From Thiobius zoothamnicola (lineage in GTDB: Bacteria; Pseudomonadota; Gammaproteobacteria; Chromatiales; Chromatiaceae), in assembly GCA_963678215.1 (NCBI GenBank), contig OY782758.1:2232001-2296000 (forward strand): a stretch of DNA of 64,000 bases, given 5' to 3'. The first letter of the stretch is position 1, and each line of letters starts with the position of its first letter. Below the pieces are notes generated by a model. That model was not told the DNA's origin. It ran no database searches and was given only the letters and a program-made list of their open reading frames with translations. Positions 43,562-51,593 of the stretch are shown piece after piece. The translations under genes and the position numbers were made by a program.

Positions 43562-44065
43562 ATGACTAAGATCGTCGTCGTGGATGATTTGATGCAAAGC
43601 GGCTATCAATATCGCTTGGTTGAGCCTGTGGGAGGGAATTTCTCTCCGTTATTCTCTCCTGATTTAACCCCGGCGGAAATGTTGGAAATGGGAGTGTTTG
43701 GCGGTAAATACCTGACCGATTGCTGTCGGGAATTTCCACAGTCCTGGTTTGATAGTGCCCGTTTATGCCATGAAAGGCACGATCCAGAGTTGAATTTCTT
43801 TAAAGTCAATGCCTCCCAACCTTTATCTTATTGGCGAGAGAAAGGTTGGATCTATTGGGAGGATCCCCGTGGCTGGTTTCAATGGTACTGCAGATACTAT
43901 ATGGGCCGGAGATGCCCGGATGATGATCGGCAAATTAAGCGATGGAGCGCGATGAAACGCCATATCGCTCAAGTCAGGGCGCATTGCAGCCAGGGTGATC
44001 TGTTGTGTCGGCGCAAGCAAAGACAGGCATTGCTGCATTGGGGGTATGACAGCCGGAAGCTGTAA
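43562..44065 (+). CDS. Conserved protein of unknown function, Trp/Cys-rich
   Basis: The 167-residue soluble product has no signal peptide or membrane helix. Striking segments are LTPAEMLEMGVFGGKYLTDC (about residues 36-55) and DPRGWFQWYCRYYMGRRCPD (about 101-120), with many Trp, Tyr, Arg and Cys residues, and a basic helical end (IAQVRAHCSQGDLLCRRKQR). I remember similar sequences as conserved hypothetical proteins in other bacteria but know no function. No ribosome site precedes ATG 43562. Confidence 0.75.
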   Translation: MTKIVVVDDLMQSGYQYRLVEPVGGNFSPLFSPDLTPAEMLEMGVFGGKYLTDCCREFPQSWFDSARLCHERHDPELNFFKVNASQPLSYWREKGWIYWEDPRGWFQWYCRYYMGRRCPDDDRQIKRWSAMKRHIAQVRAHCSQGDLLCRRKQRQALLHWGYDSRKL

Positions 44066-44237
44066 TCTGTTGAAAGAACCTGCTAGTGGAGGTGGGATAG
44101 AGAACAGTTATTTACAGCCATCTTCATGCTTTATCCGGTTTCTTTGTCAAATCATTGATATGAATTAGGCCAGTTCCCGTTTATTTTAGCCATATGGAAG
44201 CAGGTGGCTTATGCTTTGCCTGTATGGAACCCAATAA

Positions 44238-45131
44238 ATGGACTTAAACGATATGAGCTTGAGCAAATCAGAATACGACAGATCCGCGTACTTTTATGAT
44301 GAAATCATGAATTCATTCAAAATGGATTTTTCTTTTTATCGGGATTTGACTGAGATTTTAAAACCCAAGAGCATTTTGGAGCCAGGCTGTGGCATGGGGC
44401 GATTGTTCCCGATGTTCATGCCAGAGGCCAAAGCAATCACTGGCCTTGATTTAAGTGACTCCATGCTGTCTCAGGGAAGGCGGTATTATGCTGAATGCCA
44501 TGATGAACAGGTTCAAATTGAATTTATTCATGCTGATATGTGTGCTTACGAGGTTGATAAAAAATACGATCTGATCGTTTTCGCATTATCGGTTTTAAAG
44601 CATTTGGATACCGATGAAAAAAGGCTTCAGGCCCTAAGAAATGCGAAAAAGCACCTACATCCCGATGGCTTCATCGTTATTGATCAAGCGCCTTTTCTGT
44701 ATGCGTCGGTTTCTACGGATTGGATTGATGCAGAAAATTCCCTCGTCGCCGATTGGGTGCCAAATTCTGATGTGTTGAATGGTTATCAGTGGAAAAAAAC
44801 CGTACAGGGAGACACGGATACTCTTCATTGGAGATACCTTGATGCAGGGAAAACGTCTTTTGCGACGCAGTTCACGACTTATCGATATGATGTTGAGGCT
44901 TTGATCAAGCATCTGACTCAACTTGATATGCGTCACGAATGGCTTTTGACTGAGTGGGGTGTGAATGGGCTGCGAGGTCATGGAAAACGCTTTATCGGCG
45001 TGGCCAGCCATCCGGGTCAAACGCGCCGTTTGAAACAGAAGGTTGTGGAAAAGGTTTTGCAGCGTAATGAACGGTTATGGTCTGATCATCATCTTTATCT
45101 TGCCAATAAAGAGGCAAGTCAATCGTTCTGA
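44238..45131 (+). CDS. Class I SAM-dependent methyltransferase
   Basis: The 297-residue product has methyltransferase motif I ILEPGCGMGRLFPM (about residues 45-58), the acidic end of beta-2 in ITGLDLSDSMLSQGRRYY, and a later YDLIVFALSVLKHLDTD and DGFIVIDQAPF typical of the Methyltransf_25 group. The target (small molecule, lipid or other) cannot be read. It uses ATG 44238 with a poor ribosome site; Met6 is an alternative. Base use is more AT-rich than the neighbours. It stands alone, facing the mtn genes. Confidence 0.85.
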   Translation: MDLNDMSLSKSEYDRSAYFYDEIMNSFKMDFSFYRDLTEILKPKSILEPGCGMGRLFPMFMPEAKAITGLDLSDSMLSQGRRYYAECHDEQVQIEFIHADMCAYEVDKKYDLIVFALSVLKHLDTDEKRLQALRNAKKHLHPDGFIVIDQAPFLYASVSTDWIDAENSLVADWVPNSDVLNGYQWKKTVQGDTDTLHWRYLDAGKTSFATQFTTYRYDVEALIKHLTQLDMRHEWLLTEWGVNGLRGHGKRFIGVASHPGQTRRLKQKVVEKVLQRNERLWSDHHLYLANKEASQSF

Positions 45132-45151
45132 ATCAAGCGCTGAGGTTTAGA

Positions 45152-45192
45152 GTGTCGTCAAGAGGGGGCTGTGCCTGCTTTCATGACGACAC
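45152..45192. terminator. Inverted repeat between convergent genes
   Basis: GTGTCGTCA (45152-45160) and TGACGACAC (45184-45192) are a perfect nine-base inverted repeat around a 23-base loop that itself holds GGC/GCC. It lies between the methyltransferase (plus) and mtnC (minus) and could end both transcripts, but no T-run follows. The right arm, read on the minus strand, is the 11-mer GTGTCGTCATG also found at 23437 and 49510. Confidence 0.45.
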
Positions 45193-45208
45193 GATATCGG
45201 CGTGTGTT

Positions 45209-45892
45209 TTACTTGCTGATCAGATCAATGTCGTCAAAGCTTCTCACCTGTTGGTGGGCCGCCAGTGCGCTGACCTGGGCGTCTCTGACCAGCCAGCAGG
45301 TTTGCATCCCGGTTGTCTGGGCTGCATCCAGTTCTTCCCGTATGTCGGACAAAAAGAGGATTTGTTCAGCAGGAAGTCCTATTTCCCGAGTGATTCGTCG
45401 GTAAGCTTCCGCTTCGCGTTTATGCCCGATGTTAGTATCGAAATAACCGCTGAACAGGGTTGTCAGATCACCTTTGACGGAATAACGGAATAGCAGCTTT
45501 TGCGCATGCACTGACCCTGATGAGTACACATAGAGCCTGATGCCGGTTTGCCGCCATTTTTGCAGGTTGATATAGGCGTCATCGTACAGGTGTCCGGCAT
45601 AGTCGCCATGCCGGTAGCCATGCTCCCAGATCATGCCCTGTAAGGTTTTTAATGGCGTGATTTTTTTATCTTCGTCAATCCAACGGATCATTTGCGCGAT
45701 GATCGCCTGGTCTGACTGAGCGCCGCCCATTTCCTGCGCCACCTGTTCCAACAGGCTCCTCACTGGTTCTTGTCCGGCATGCTGCGTGACATATCCGGCA
45801 AGATGCTTGTGTGCATAAGGAAACAGCACATCCTTGACGAAGGAAAGTGAGGAGGTGGTGCCTTCGATATCAGTTACGATGGCTTTGATCAT
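45209..45892 (-). CDS. mtnC: Enolase-phosphatase E1
   Basis: MtnC is the bifunctional enolase-phosphatase of methionine salvage, making acireductone from the diketo intermediate. The 227-residue HAD-family product has TDIEGTTSSLSFVKDVLFPY at its N terminus (Asp nucleophile region), YVYSSGSVHAQKLLF (about residues 108-122) and LFLSDIREELDAAQTTG (about 180-196). It starts directly after the mtnD stop with no gap. Confidence 0.95.
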   Translation of the reverse strand: MIKAIVTDIEGTTSSLSFVKDVLFPYAHKHLAGYVTQHAGQEPVRSLLEQVAQEMGGAQSDQAIIAQMIRWIDEDKKITPLKTLQGMIWEHGYRHGDYAGHLYDDAYINLQKWRQTGIRLYVYSSGSVHAQKLLFRYSVKGDLTTLFSGYFDTNIGHKREAEAYRRITREIGLPAEQILFLSDIREELDAAQTTGMQTCWLVRDAQVSALAAHQQVRSFDDIDLISK

Positions 45893-46447
45893 TTATGACG
45901 CAATCAGTTGGTCGTAAGTGGGGAATTTTTCAGCGATGTCGCTGCCAGTGAAGTCGCCGAGCCAGCCTTCGTCAGTGGTGAAGAAGCGGATACATTTGAA
46001 ACTTGGCTGAGAACCCATGTCGAACCAGTGAGTGGTGTTCGCCGGAACGGAAATGAGGTCGCCTTTTTCGCACAATATGGCATAGACGCGGTCGTTTTTG
46101 TGGATATAGAACATGCCGTCGCCGTCCACAAAGAAACGAATTTCAAAGTCAGCATGAGTGTGTTCACTCAGGAATTTAGCGCGCATTTCAGCTTTTTGCG
46201 GGTGATCGGGACCCAGTGCAACGACATCCACGCTGCTAAAGCCGTATTGTTGGTTGAGTCGTTCAATTTCATCAGCATAGGCCGCCAGCACATCATCCTG
46301 TGAGGCATCATCGGATAATGAGGCGTTGGCTTGCCATTGTTCCAGGGTGACATCAATATCTGCCAGTTGATTCACGATCTCGCTTTGATCAGCGATGATG
46401 TTGAAATCGGTGGCGTCTGTCGCATTGAATAACGTTAAATGACTCAT
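45893..46447 (-). CDS. mtnD: Acireductone dioxygenase
   Basis: MtnD oxidises acireductone to ketomethylthiobutyrate and formate (Fe form). From ATG 46447, which overlaps the mtnB stop (ATGA), the product is 184 residues. The cupin metal site is HTHADFEIRFFVDGDGMFYI (about residues 98-117) with a second His at NTTHWFDMGSQPSFKCIRFF. The longer frame to 46543 lies inside mtnB and is rejected. Confidence 0.95.
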   Translation of the reverse strand: MSHLTLFNATDATDFNIIADQSEIVNQLADIDVTLEQWQANASLSDDASQDDVLAAYADEIERLNQQYGFSSVDVVALGPDHPQKAEMRAKFLSEHTHADFEIRFFVDGDGMFYIHKNDRVYAILCEKGDLISVPANTTHWFDMGSQPSFKCIRFFTTDEGWLGDFTGSDIAEKFPTYDQLIAS

Positions 46448-47067
46448 CGTGTTTTCCTTAATGAATAAAATGCTAATTCGCAGGCAAACAAAAATTCGAA
46501 TGCCTCCAGGTGTCGGAGCGTCTCTTTGATACTGCTGCCCCAAGTATAAAGTCCATGTCCGGCGATTAAATAGCCGTTAATTGGCGGGTGTGTCGCCATA
46601 TAGTCGTCAACCTGAATCGCAAGACGCGTAATATTTTGGTCGTTGGCAAAAATTGGCAGGGTCATGGTGTGTTGATGGGTGTCAATTCCCGCGAATGCCT
46701 TGAGTAATTCGTAATCTTCGAGAATGAGTTCGTCTTTTTGGATACGCGAGATCAGGGTTGCCTGCACGGAGTGTGTATGCAAAACAGCGCCGATCTCCGA
46801 GAATCGCTGATAAATTTGACAATGTAGCCGGGTTTCTGCCGATGGGCGTTTGTCAGGCTCCAGTGCCTCACCAGCAAGATTGGCGCGCATAATGCCATCC
46901 CGGGTGAGTTCCCCTTTGTGCCAGCCAGAAACGGTTATCGCCATTTCCTGATCATTGATCCGGCTTGAAAAATTGCCGCTGGTGGCTGGTGCCCAACCTT
47001 GGGCGTGTATCGTCCGGCCCGCTTCAATCAGTGCATCAGCATGCAGGCTGTAGTTGGAATCGCTCAT
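46444..47067 (-). CDS. mtnB: Methylthioribulose-1-phosphate dehydratase
   Basis: MtnB dehydrates methylthioribulose 1-phosphate, the step before MtnC. From ATG 47067 the product is 207 residues of the class II aldolase fold: GWAPATSGNFSSRINDQEMA (about residues 24-43), the zinc site HTHSVQATLISR (about 95-106) and AGHGLYTWGSSIKETLRHLE (about 167-186). It begins the mtnB-mtnD-mtnC unit, but mtnA and mtnK, which make its substrate, are not in the window. Confidence 0.95.
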   Translation of the reverse strand: MSDSNYSLHADALIEAGRTIHAQGWAPATSGNFSSRINDQEMAITVSGWHKGELTRDGIMRANLAGEALEPDKRPSAETRLHCQIYQRFSEIGAVLHTHSVQATLISRIQKDELILEDYELLKAFAGIDTHQHTMTLPIFANDQNITRLAIQVDDYMATHPPINGYLIAGHGLYTWGSSIKETLRHLEAFEFLFACELAFYSLRKTR

Positions 47068-47174
47068 GGGATAAGAGAGGTGATCTAGTAAGAGTGAATA
47101 TCGGCTTATTAGACAATAGCGTGAATTTTTTGCCAATGTTTGTTGGGAGAGGTTTATTGGTCAACCATCTGCTG

Positions 47175-47570
47175 TTAGGAGATGGTGGGTCGCCATATCC
47201 CTTGAACTTCTACGGCTTCTGCGTCACCCGGCCAAGGTGGCATGGTCACGCCGAGCGCCGTTAGCGGTGCCTGGCTTAATGCGCGAAACTGGAAATGGGT
47301 GCCAAGGGGGAGGGTTAAGCAAGTATTGGGTTTAACCTGGACGATGGTTTCCTGCTGTGAATTCTTGCGCCACATTTCGCCGTGGCCGGAAAGAAAAAAC
47401 CAGATCTCCTCCACGGTGCGATGGGTCATGGCGATGGATGTTTGTCCCGGAGGCAGTTCAAAATGTGCCATGCCACCTTGCTTGGTCGCCAGCAGTCTGC
47501 GCACGTCCGAGCCATCCGGCGCAACGTCATCATGGGTGATGGGTAGCTGTTTGGTGCTGAAATTCGTCAT
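47175..47570 (-). CDS. Single-domain cupin protein
   Basis: From ATG 47570 the product is 131 residues with the cupin 1 motif HRTVEEIWFFLSGHGEMWRK (about residues 52-71) and cupin 2 region LPLGTHFQFRAL. AGGT lies upstream of the start; the frame to 47621 reaches into the gcv leader and is rejected. The reaction is unknown. It lies 107 bases upstream of mtnB on the same strand and diverges from the glycine riboswitch. Confidence 0.8.
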   Translation of the reverse strand: MTNFSTKQLPITHDDVAPDGSDVRRLLATKQGGMAHFELPPGQTSIAMTHRTVEEIWFFLSGHGEMWRKNSQQETIVQVKPNTCLTLPLGTHFQFRALSQAPLTALGVTMPPWPGDAEAVEVQGIWRPTIS

Positions 47571-47615
47571 GTTGATTACCTGACTTTTGCCTATATTCCG
47601 GCGTCGAAATCCGGT

Positions 47616-47643
47616 TTGCAATTATTCAGCAGACGGTTATAGT
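47616..47643 (+). promoter_or_regulatory. Promoter of the gcv leader
   Basis: TTGCAA (47616-47621) and TATAGT (47638-47643) are 16 bases apart. Transcription would start near 47650, some 12 bases before the first riboswitch aptamer. It supports a single leader of about 260 bases ahead of gcvT. Confidence 0.65.
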
Positions 47644-47661
47644 TGCGCCATCAATCGTAAG

Positions 47662-47887
47662 CCTTGTGAGAGAGATTATCGATAGATAACGCCGAAGGCG
47701 CAAATTCCGCCCGGAATCGCTCAGGCAAAAGGATCGCAAGGTTGGTGGCGCGTCATTTTTTAGCGCCCGGGATTGGCTCTGGAGAGCGACGACAGGTCGT
47801 CCACCGACGGGGTAAACTCTCAGGTTTCTGGACAGAGGGGCGGACAAGCAGACATCATCATTGTCGTTGCTTGTCCGCCCCTTTTTT
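47662..47887 (+). ncRNA. Tandem glycine riboswitch with terminator
   Basis: Aptamer 1 (47662-47741) closes with CCTTG/CAAGG and contains GAGAGA, GCCGAAGGCGCAAA and CTCAGGCAAAAGGA, all typical of the glycine aptamer. Aptamer 2 (47777-47837) closes with CTCTG/CAGAG and contains GGAGAGC, ACCGACGGGGTAAA and CTCTCAGG. The 3' side runs straight into a terminator: GGGGCGGACAAGCA (47837-47850) pairs with TGCTTGTCCGCCCC (47868-47881), then six T (47882-47887). Glycine binding should relieve termination and turn on gcvT-H-PA; that reading follows the known gcvT class. Confidence 0.93.
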
Positions 47888-47908
47888 ATTGCCAAGAGGA
47901 CTCGAAAA

Positions 47909-49000
47909 ATGAGTAGCCTGAAAAAAACGATTCTGCATGCAGCCCACCGCGCGATGGGCGCGCGCATGACGCCATTCGGCGATTGGGACATGCCTTTGCA
48001 TTATGGTTCGCAGATTGACGAACACCATGCCGTACGCCGACATGTCGGCATGTTTGATGTGTGTCACATGACTGTTGTGGACTTGCGCGGTGAGCGTGTG
48101 CGTGATTTCCTGTCTTATCTACTGGCTAATGATGTTGCCAAATTACAGATCCCGGGAAAGGCGCTTTATTCCTGCATGTTAAAGCCGGATGGCGGCGTCA
48201 TTGATGATCTGATTGCTTACTTCATGGGGGAAAATGGGTTTCGTCTGGTGGTTAATGCCGGGACGACGGAGAAGGATATTGCCTGGTTGCAGGCAAAAGC
48301 ACCGGATTACGCTGTGGAAGTCAGTCCGCGTTTCGATCTTGGCATGATTGCGGTGCAAGGGCCTCAGGCGCGGGATACGGCCATGCCATTGATGTCAGAC
48401 GATCTGCGCCATCAGGTTGCTGAACTCAAGCCTTTTCATGCTGCGACGGATGGCGATTGGTTTGTAGGCCGCACTGGCTATACCGGCGAAGATGGTCTGG
48501 AAATCATCGTGCCGGAGAATCAGACCGAATCGGTCTGGCGTCAGTTAGCTGAATTGGGCGTACAGCCTTGTGGCTTGGCGGCGAGAGATACTTTGCGTCT
48601 GGAAGCTGGCATGAATCTCTATGGGCATGATATGGATGAGCGCGTTACGCCATTAGCTTCCGGTTTGGGTTGGACGGTGGCGATGAAAGACGATCGTCCA
48701 TTCATTGGCCGTGAGGCCTTGCAAAGGCAACGGGACGCGGGGGGGATTCCGCGTTTCATCGGTTTGGTTCTGGCTGGCAAAGGCGTTTTGCGTGACCATC
48801 AGATATTGTTTGATGACGAACGCGAAATTGGCGAAATCACTTCAGGTGGTTTCTCGCCGACGCTACAGCGCTCCATCGCCATGGCTCGCGTCGCTGCGGA
48901 TGCGGGCGAACATTTGACGGTGGATATCCGTGGCAAGCGATGGCCTGTGATACAGGTCAAGCCGCCGTTTGTGCGTAACGGCGAAGGCTGTATTGATTGA
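47909..49000 (+). CDS. gcvT: Aminomethyltransferase, glycine cleavage T protein
   Basis: GcvT transfers the methylene group from the lipoyl H protein to tetrahydrofolate, releasing ammonia. From ATG 47909, eight bases behind AAGAGGA, the product is 363 residues with HAAHRAMGARMTPFGDWDMP, VGMFDVCHMTVVDLRG, GRTGYTGEDGLEI and CGLAARDTLRLEAGMNLYGH. The longer frame to 47861 crosses the riboswitch terminator and is rejected. Confidence 0.97.
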   Translation: MSSLKKTILHAAHRAMGARMTPFGDWDMPLHYGSQIDEHHAVRRHVGMFDVCHMTVVDLRGERVRDFLSYLLANDVAKLQIPGKALYSCMLKPDGGVIDDLIAYFMGENGFRLVVNAGTTEKDIAWLQAKAPDYAVEVSPRFDLGMIAVQGPQARDTAMPLMSDDLRHQVAELKPFHAATDGDWFVGRTGYTGEDGLEIIVPENQTESVWRQLAELGVQPCGLAARDTLRLEAGMNLYGHDMDERVTPLASGLGWTVAMKDDRPFIGREALQRQRDAGGIPRFIGLVLAGKGVLRDHQILFDDEREIGEITSGGFSPTLQRSIAMARVAADAGEHLTVDIRGKRWPVIQVKPPFVRNGEGCID

Positions 49001-49078
49001 TCTATTTTTGGCTGACGCCATCTCCATATCCAGGATGGTTCATGCGGAACCATCACTTAACCAATGAGGAATCGCTCC

Positions 49079-49471
49079 ATGAGCAACATGCCGAATGAAC
49101 TGAAATATACGAAAAATCATGAATGGGTACGTGATGAAGGTGATGGTGTCGTCACGGTCGGCATCACGGATCACGCGCAGGAATTGCTGGGCGACCTGGT
49201 GTTTGTCGAGCTGCCGGAAATGGGCGCGAGCCTGAGCGTTGGTGATGAATGCGCTGTGGTTGAGTCTGTTAAAGCGGCCTCAGATGTGTATGCACCGCTT
49301 GGCGGCGAAGTGACTGAGGTGAATGAGACCCTGGAAGACGGGCCAGAACAAATTAACGAGAATCCGTACGCAGAAGGTTGGATTTTTAAGTTAAAAATCG
49401 CCGATAGCCGTGAGATGGAGACTTTGTTGGATGCTGAGCATTATGCTGAATGCTGTGCGAACGACGATTGA
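49079..49471 (+). CDS. gcvH: Glycine cleavage H protein
   Basis: GcvH carries the lipoyl arm that shuttles the aminomethyl group. From ATG 49079, seven bases behind GAGGAA, the product is 130 residues (MSNMPNELKYTKNHEWVRDE); ATG 49088 is a close alternative. The lipoylated Lys65 is in CAVVESVKAASDVYAPLGG. The acidic tail with CC is at the C terminus. It lies 78 bases behind gcvT. Confidence 0.97.
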   Translation: MSNMPNELKYTKNHEWVRDEGDGVVTVGITDHAQELLGDLVFVELPEMGASLSVGDECAVVESVKAASDVYAPLGGEVTEVNETLEDGPEQINENPYAEGWIFKLKIADSREMETLLDAEHYAECCANDD

Positions 49472-49509
49472 TGTATTCAAATCCGATGACCGAATGATCT
49501 TGTGAGAGC

Positions 49510-49520
49510 GTGTCGTCATG
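49510..49520 (+). repeat. Copy of the intergenic 11-mer GTGTCGTCATG
   Basis: This exact 11-mer lies in the 88-base gap between gcvH and gcvPA. The same word occurs at 23437-23447 (plus) and 45182-45192 (minus), both also between genes. Here it is not part of an obvious long hairpin. Function unknown. Confidence 0.4.
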
Positions 49521-49559
49521 AGAACGAAGGCGCAATCTCGCTATTTAGGTTAAAAAAAC

Positions 49560-50921
49560 ATGCCTTTTATTCCGCATACAGAACAAGATGTAAAACACAT
49601 GTTGGAAACCATTGGGGTTTCCTCGATTGATGATCTGTTTGATGAGATTCCGTCGAATCTGCGCGTACAGGATTTGTCCGCTATTCCGCAGGGCTTGTCT
49701 GAAATGGAAATCAGCCGGGTCATGCATCAGGCGGCCCGTAAAGATGGTCAGCCGCTTTGCTTTATCGGCGCGGGTGCCTATGACCATCACATTCCGGCGG
49801 CGGTTTGGCAGATTGCCACGCGCGGTGAGTTTTACAGCGCTTATACGCCTTACCAGGCGGAGGCCAGTCAGGGCACCTTGCAGTTGTTGTATGAGTTTCA
49901 GTCGATGATGACGGCGTTAATGGCGATGGATGTGTCCAATGCCTCGCTCTATGATGGCGCTTCGGCGGTCGCTGAAGCGGTATTGATGGCGGTGCGTGGC
50001 AACCGTAAGTCCAAATCCAAGCGTATTCTGATGCCACGCGCTTTACATCCGGCTTACCGTAAAGTGGCGAATACCATCGTCAAAAATCAACAGATTGAGT
50101 TGGTTGAAGTGCCGTTTGACATGACCACCGGGCAGACGGACCGGGCCGTGTTGGAGCAATATGCGGGTCAGGATTTCGCTGCTTTGATCATTCCGCAGCC
50201 CAATTTCTTTGGCGTGCTGGAGCCGGTTGATGCGCTGACCGATTGGGCGCAGGCGAACAATATGCTGGCGATCGGGGTGGTCAATCCACTGGCGATGTCA
50301 GTTCTCAAGCCGCCTGGCGAATGGGGTGAGAAAGGGGCTGATATTGTGGTGGGTGAGGGACAGCCGCTTGGTGCCCCGCTTTCATCCGGTGGCCCCTATT
50401 TCGGTTTTATGTGCGCAACTCAGGCGCTGGTTCGGCAAATGCCTGGACGTATTGTCGGAAAAACGGTTGATTTGGATGGCAAGTCGGGCTACACCCTGAC
50501 TTTGCAAGCCCGCGAACAGCATATCCGTCGCTCCAAGGCGACTTCCAATATCTGCACTAACCAAGGGCTTTTGGTGACGGCGGCGACGATCCATATGGCT
50601 TTGTTGGGTGGTGATGGGTTGGCGAGAACGGCGGCGGCATGCCACGCTAACACGCATCATCTGACCGACCGGTTGACGCAAATCAATGGCGTTGATGCCG
50701 TGTTTAATGCTCCGGTGTTCCATGAAAAAGTTTTGCGTTTGCCGTTATCCGCTGACGATGTGTTGCGTGCATTGGCATCGCACGATGTACTCGGTGGTTA
50801 TGATCTGAACGCCGATTACCCGGAGTTAGGAGACGCTGTTCTGGTTTGCGCGACTGAGCAACGCGCCGATGAGGATATGAATGCATATGCCGCCGAACTG
50901 GAGCGCATCATTCAGGCTTAA
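49560..50921 (+). CDS. gcvPA: Glycine dehydrogenase (decarboxylating) subunit 1
   Basis: This is the N-terminal half of the split P protein, which decarboxylates glycine with PLP held by the partner subunit. The 453-residue product begins MPFIPHTEQDVKHMLETIGV and contains FIGAGAYDHHIPAAVW, SAYTPYQAEASQGTLQLLYE, LYDGASAVAEAVLMA and ICTNQGLLVTAATIHMAL. The P protein is one chain in E. coli. Usual split order is gcvPA directly before gcvPB; here tpx intervenes. Confidence 0.97.
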   Translation: MPFIPHTEQDVKHMLETIGVSSIDDLFDEIPSNLRVQDLSAIPQGLSEMEISRVMHQAARKDGQPLCFIGAGAYDHHIPAAVWQIATRGEFYSAYTPYQAEASQGTLQLLYEFQSMMTALMAMDVSNASLYDGASAVAEAVLMAVRGNRKSKSKRILMPRALHPAYRKVANTIVKNQQIELVEVPFDMTTGQTDRAVLEQYAGQDFAALIIPQPNFFGVLEPVDALTDWAQANNMLAIGVVNPLAMSVLKPPGEWGEKGADIVVGEGQPLGAPLSSGGPYFGFMCATQALVRQMPGRIVGKTVDLDGKSGYTLTLQAREQHIRRSKATSNICTNQGLLVTAATIHMALLGGDGLARTAAACHANTHHLTDRLTQINGVDAVFNAPVFHEKVLRLPLSADDVLRALASHDVLGGYDLNADYPELGDAVLVCATEQRADEDMNAYAAELERIIQA

Positions 50922-50935
50922 GTAAAGGTGGAGTG

Positions 50936-50971
50936 TCCAATTGAACCCAATTGGAGGAGCCGCATAGCGGC
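50936..50971 (+). terminator. Two hairpins between gcvPA and tpx
   Basis: TCCAATTG (50936-50943) pairs perfectly with CAATTGGA (50948-50955) around AACC, and three bases on GCCGC (50959-50963) pairs with GCGGC (50967-50971). No T-run follows directly; a TTTTTT stretch comes 14 bases later. They may stabilise mRNA ends or partly separate tpx from gcvPA. Confidence 0.4.
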
Positions 50972-51018
50972 GTGACCTGACGAAATTTTTTGAATTCACG
51001 ATAAAACGGAGAGATTGA

Positions 51019-51519
51019 ATGGCCCAAGTGACTTTACAAGGTGACCTGATTCACACTAACGGCGATTTACCGGCAATTGGCGGCAAGGCCCCTGATTTTG
51101 TGCTGACTGACGCTGATCTGAATGATCGCAGCTTGCAGGACTATGCGGGTAAAAAGAAATTACTGAATATCGTTCCCAGCCTGGACACGCCGACTTGCGC
51201 GGCGTCAACCAAAATTTTTAATGAGCGTTTGGCGGGTCGTGATGATGTCGTGGTGTTGATTGTTTCAGCGGATTTGCCCTTCGCTCAGGGACGTTTCTGC
51301 CAATCAGAAAGCCTTGCGGATGTCAAAACCTTGTCGATGATGCGTTCAAAGCAGTTTGCCGAAGATTATGGCGTATTGATCCAGGATGGCCCACTGGCCG
51401 GCATTACGGCGCGCGCCGTCGTTGTGTTGGATGCGGATAATCAAGTCGTGCATACTGAAATGGTTCCCGAAATCGTTGATGAGCCTGGTTATGATGCCGC
51501 GATTGATGCGTTGAACTGA
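51019..51519 (+). CDS. tpx: Thiol peroxidase
   Basis: Tpx is a 2-Cys peroxiredoxin reducing hydroperoxides with thioredoxin. The 166-residue product has the peroxidatic Cys60 in VPSLDTPTCAASTKIF and the resolving Cys94 in GRFCQSESL, with spacing identical to E. coli Tpx. GGAGAG precedes the ATG. It is inserted between gcvPA and gcvPB, on the same strand. Confidence 0.96.
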   Translation: MAQVTLQGDLIHTNGDLPAIGGKAPDFVLTDADLNDRSLQDYAGKKKLLNIVPSLDTPTCAASTKIFNERLAGRDDVVVLIVSADLPFAQGRFCQSESLADVKTLSMMRSKQFAEDYGVLIQDGPLAGITARAVVVLDADNQVVHTEMVPEIVDEPGYDAAIDALN

Positions 51520-51544
51520 TCCCGCCCTGGGTTGTCGGCGGGAT
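51519..51544 (+). promoter_or_regulatory. Hairpin between tpx and gcvPB
   Basis: ATCCCGCC (51519-51526) pairs perfectly with GGCGGGAT (51537-51544) around a 10-base loop, beginning at the tpx stop. There is no T-run. It may act in mRNA stability or partial termination ahead of gcvPB. Confidence 0.4.
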
Positions 51545-51593
51545 TCACCGTCCGTTGACGATCTCAATTTGATTTTGGAAGCGAGAAATTCCC

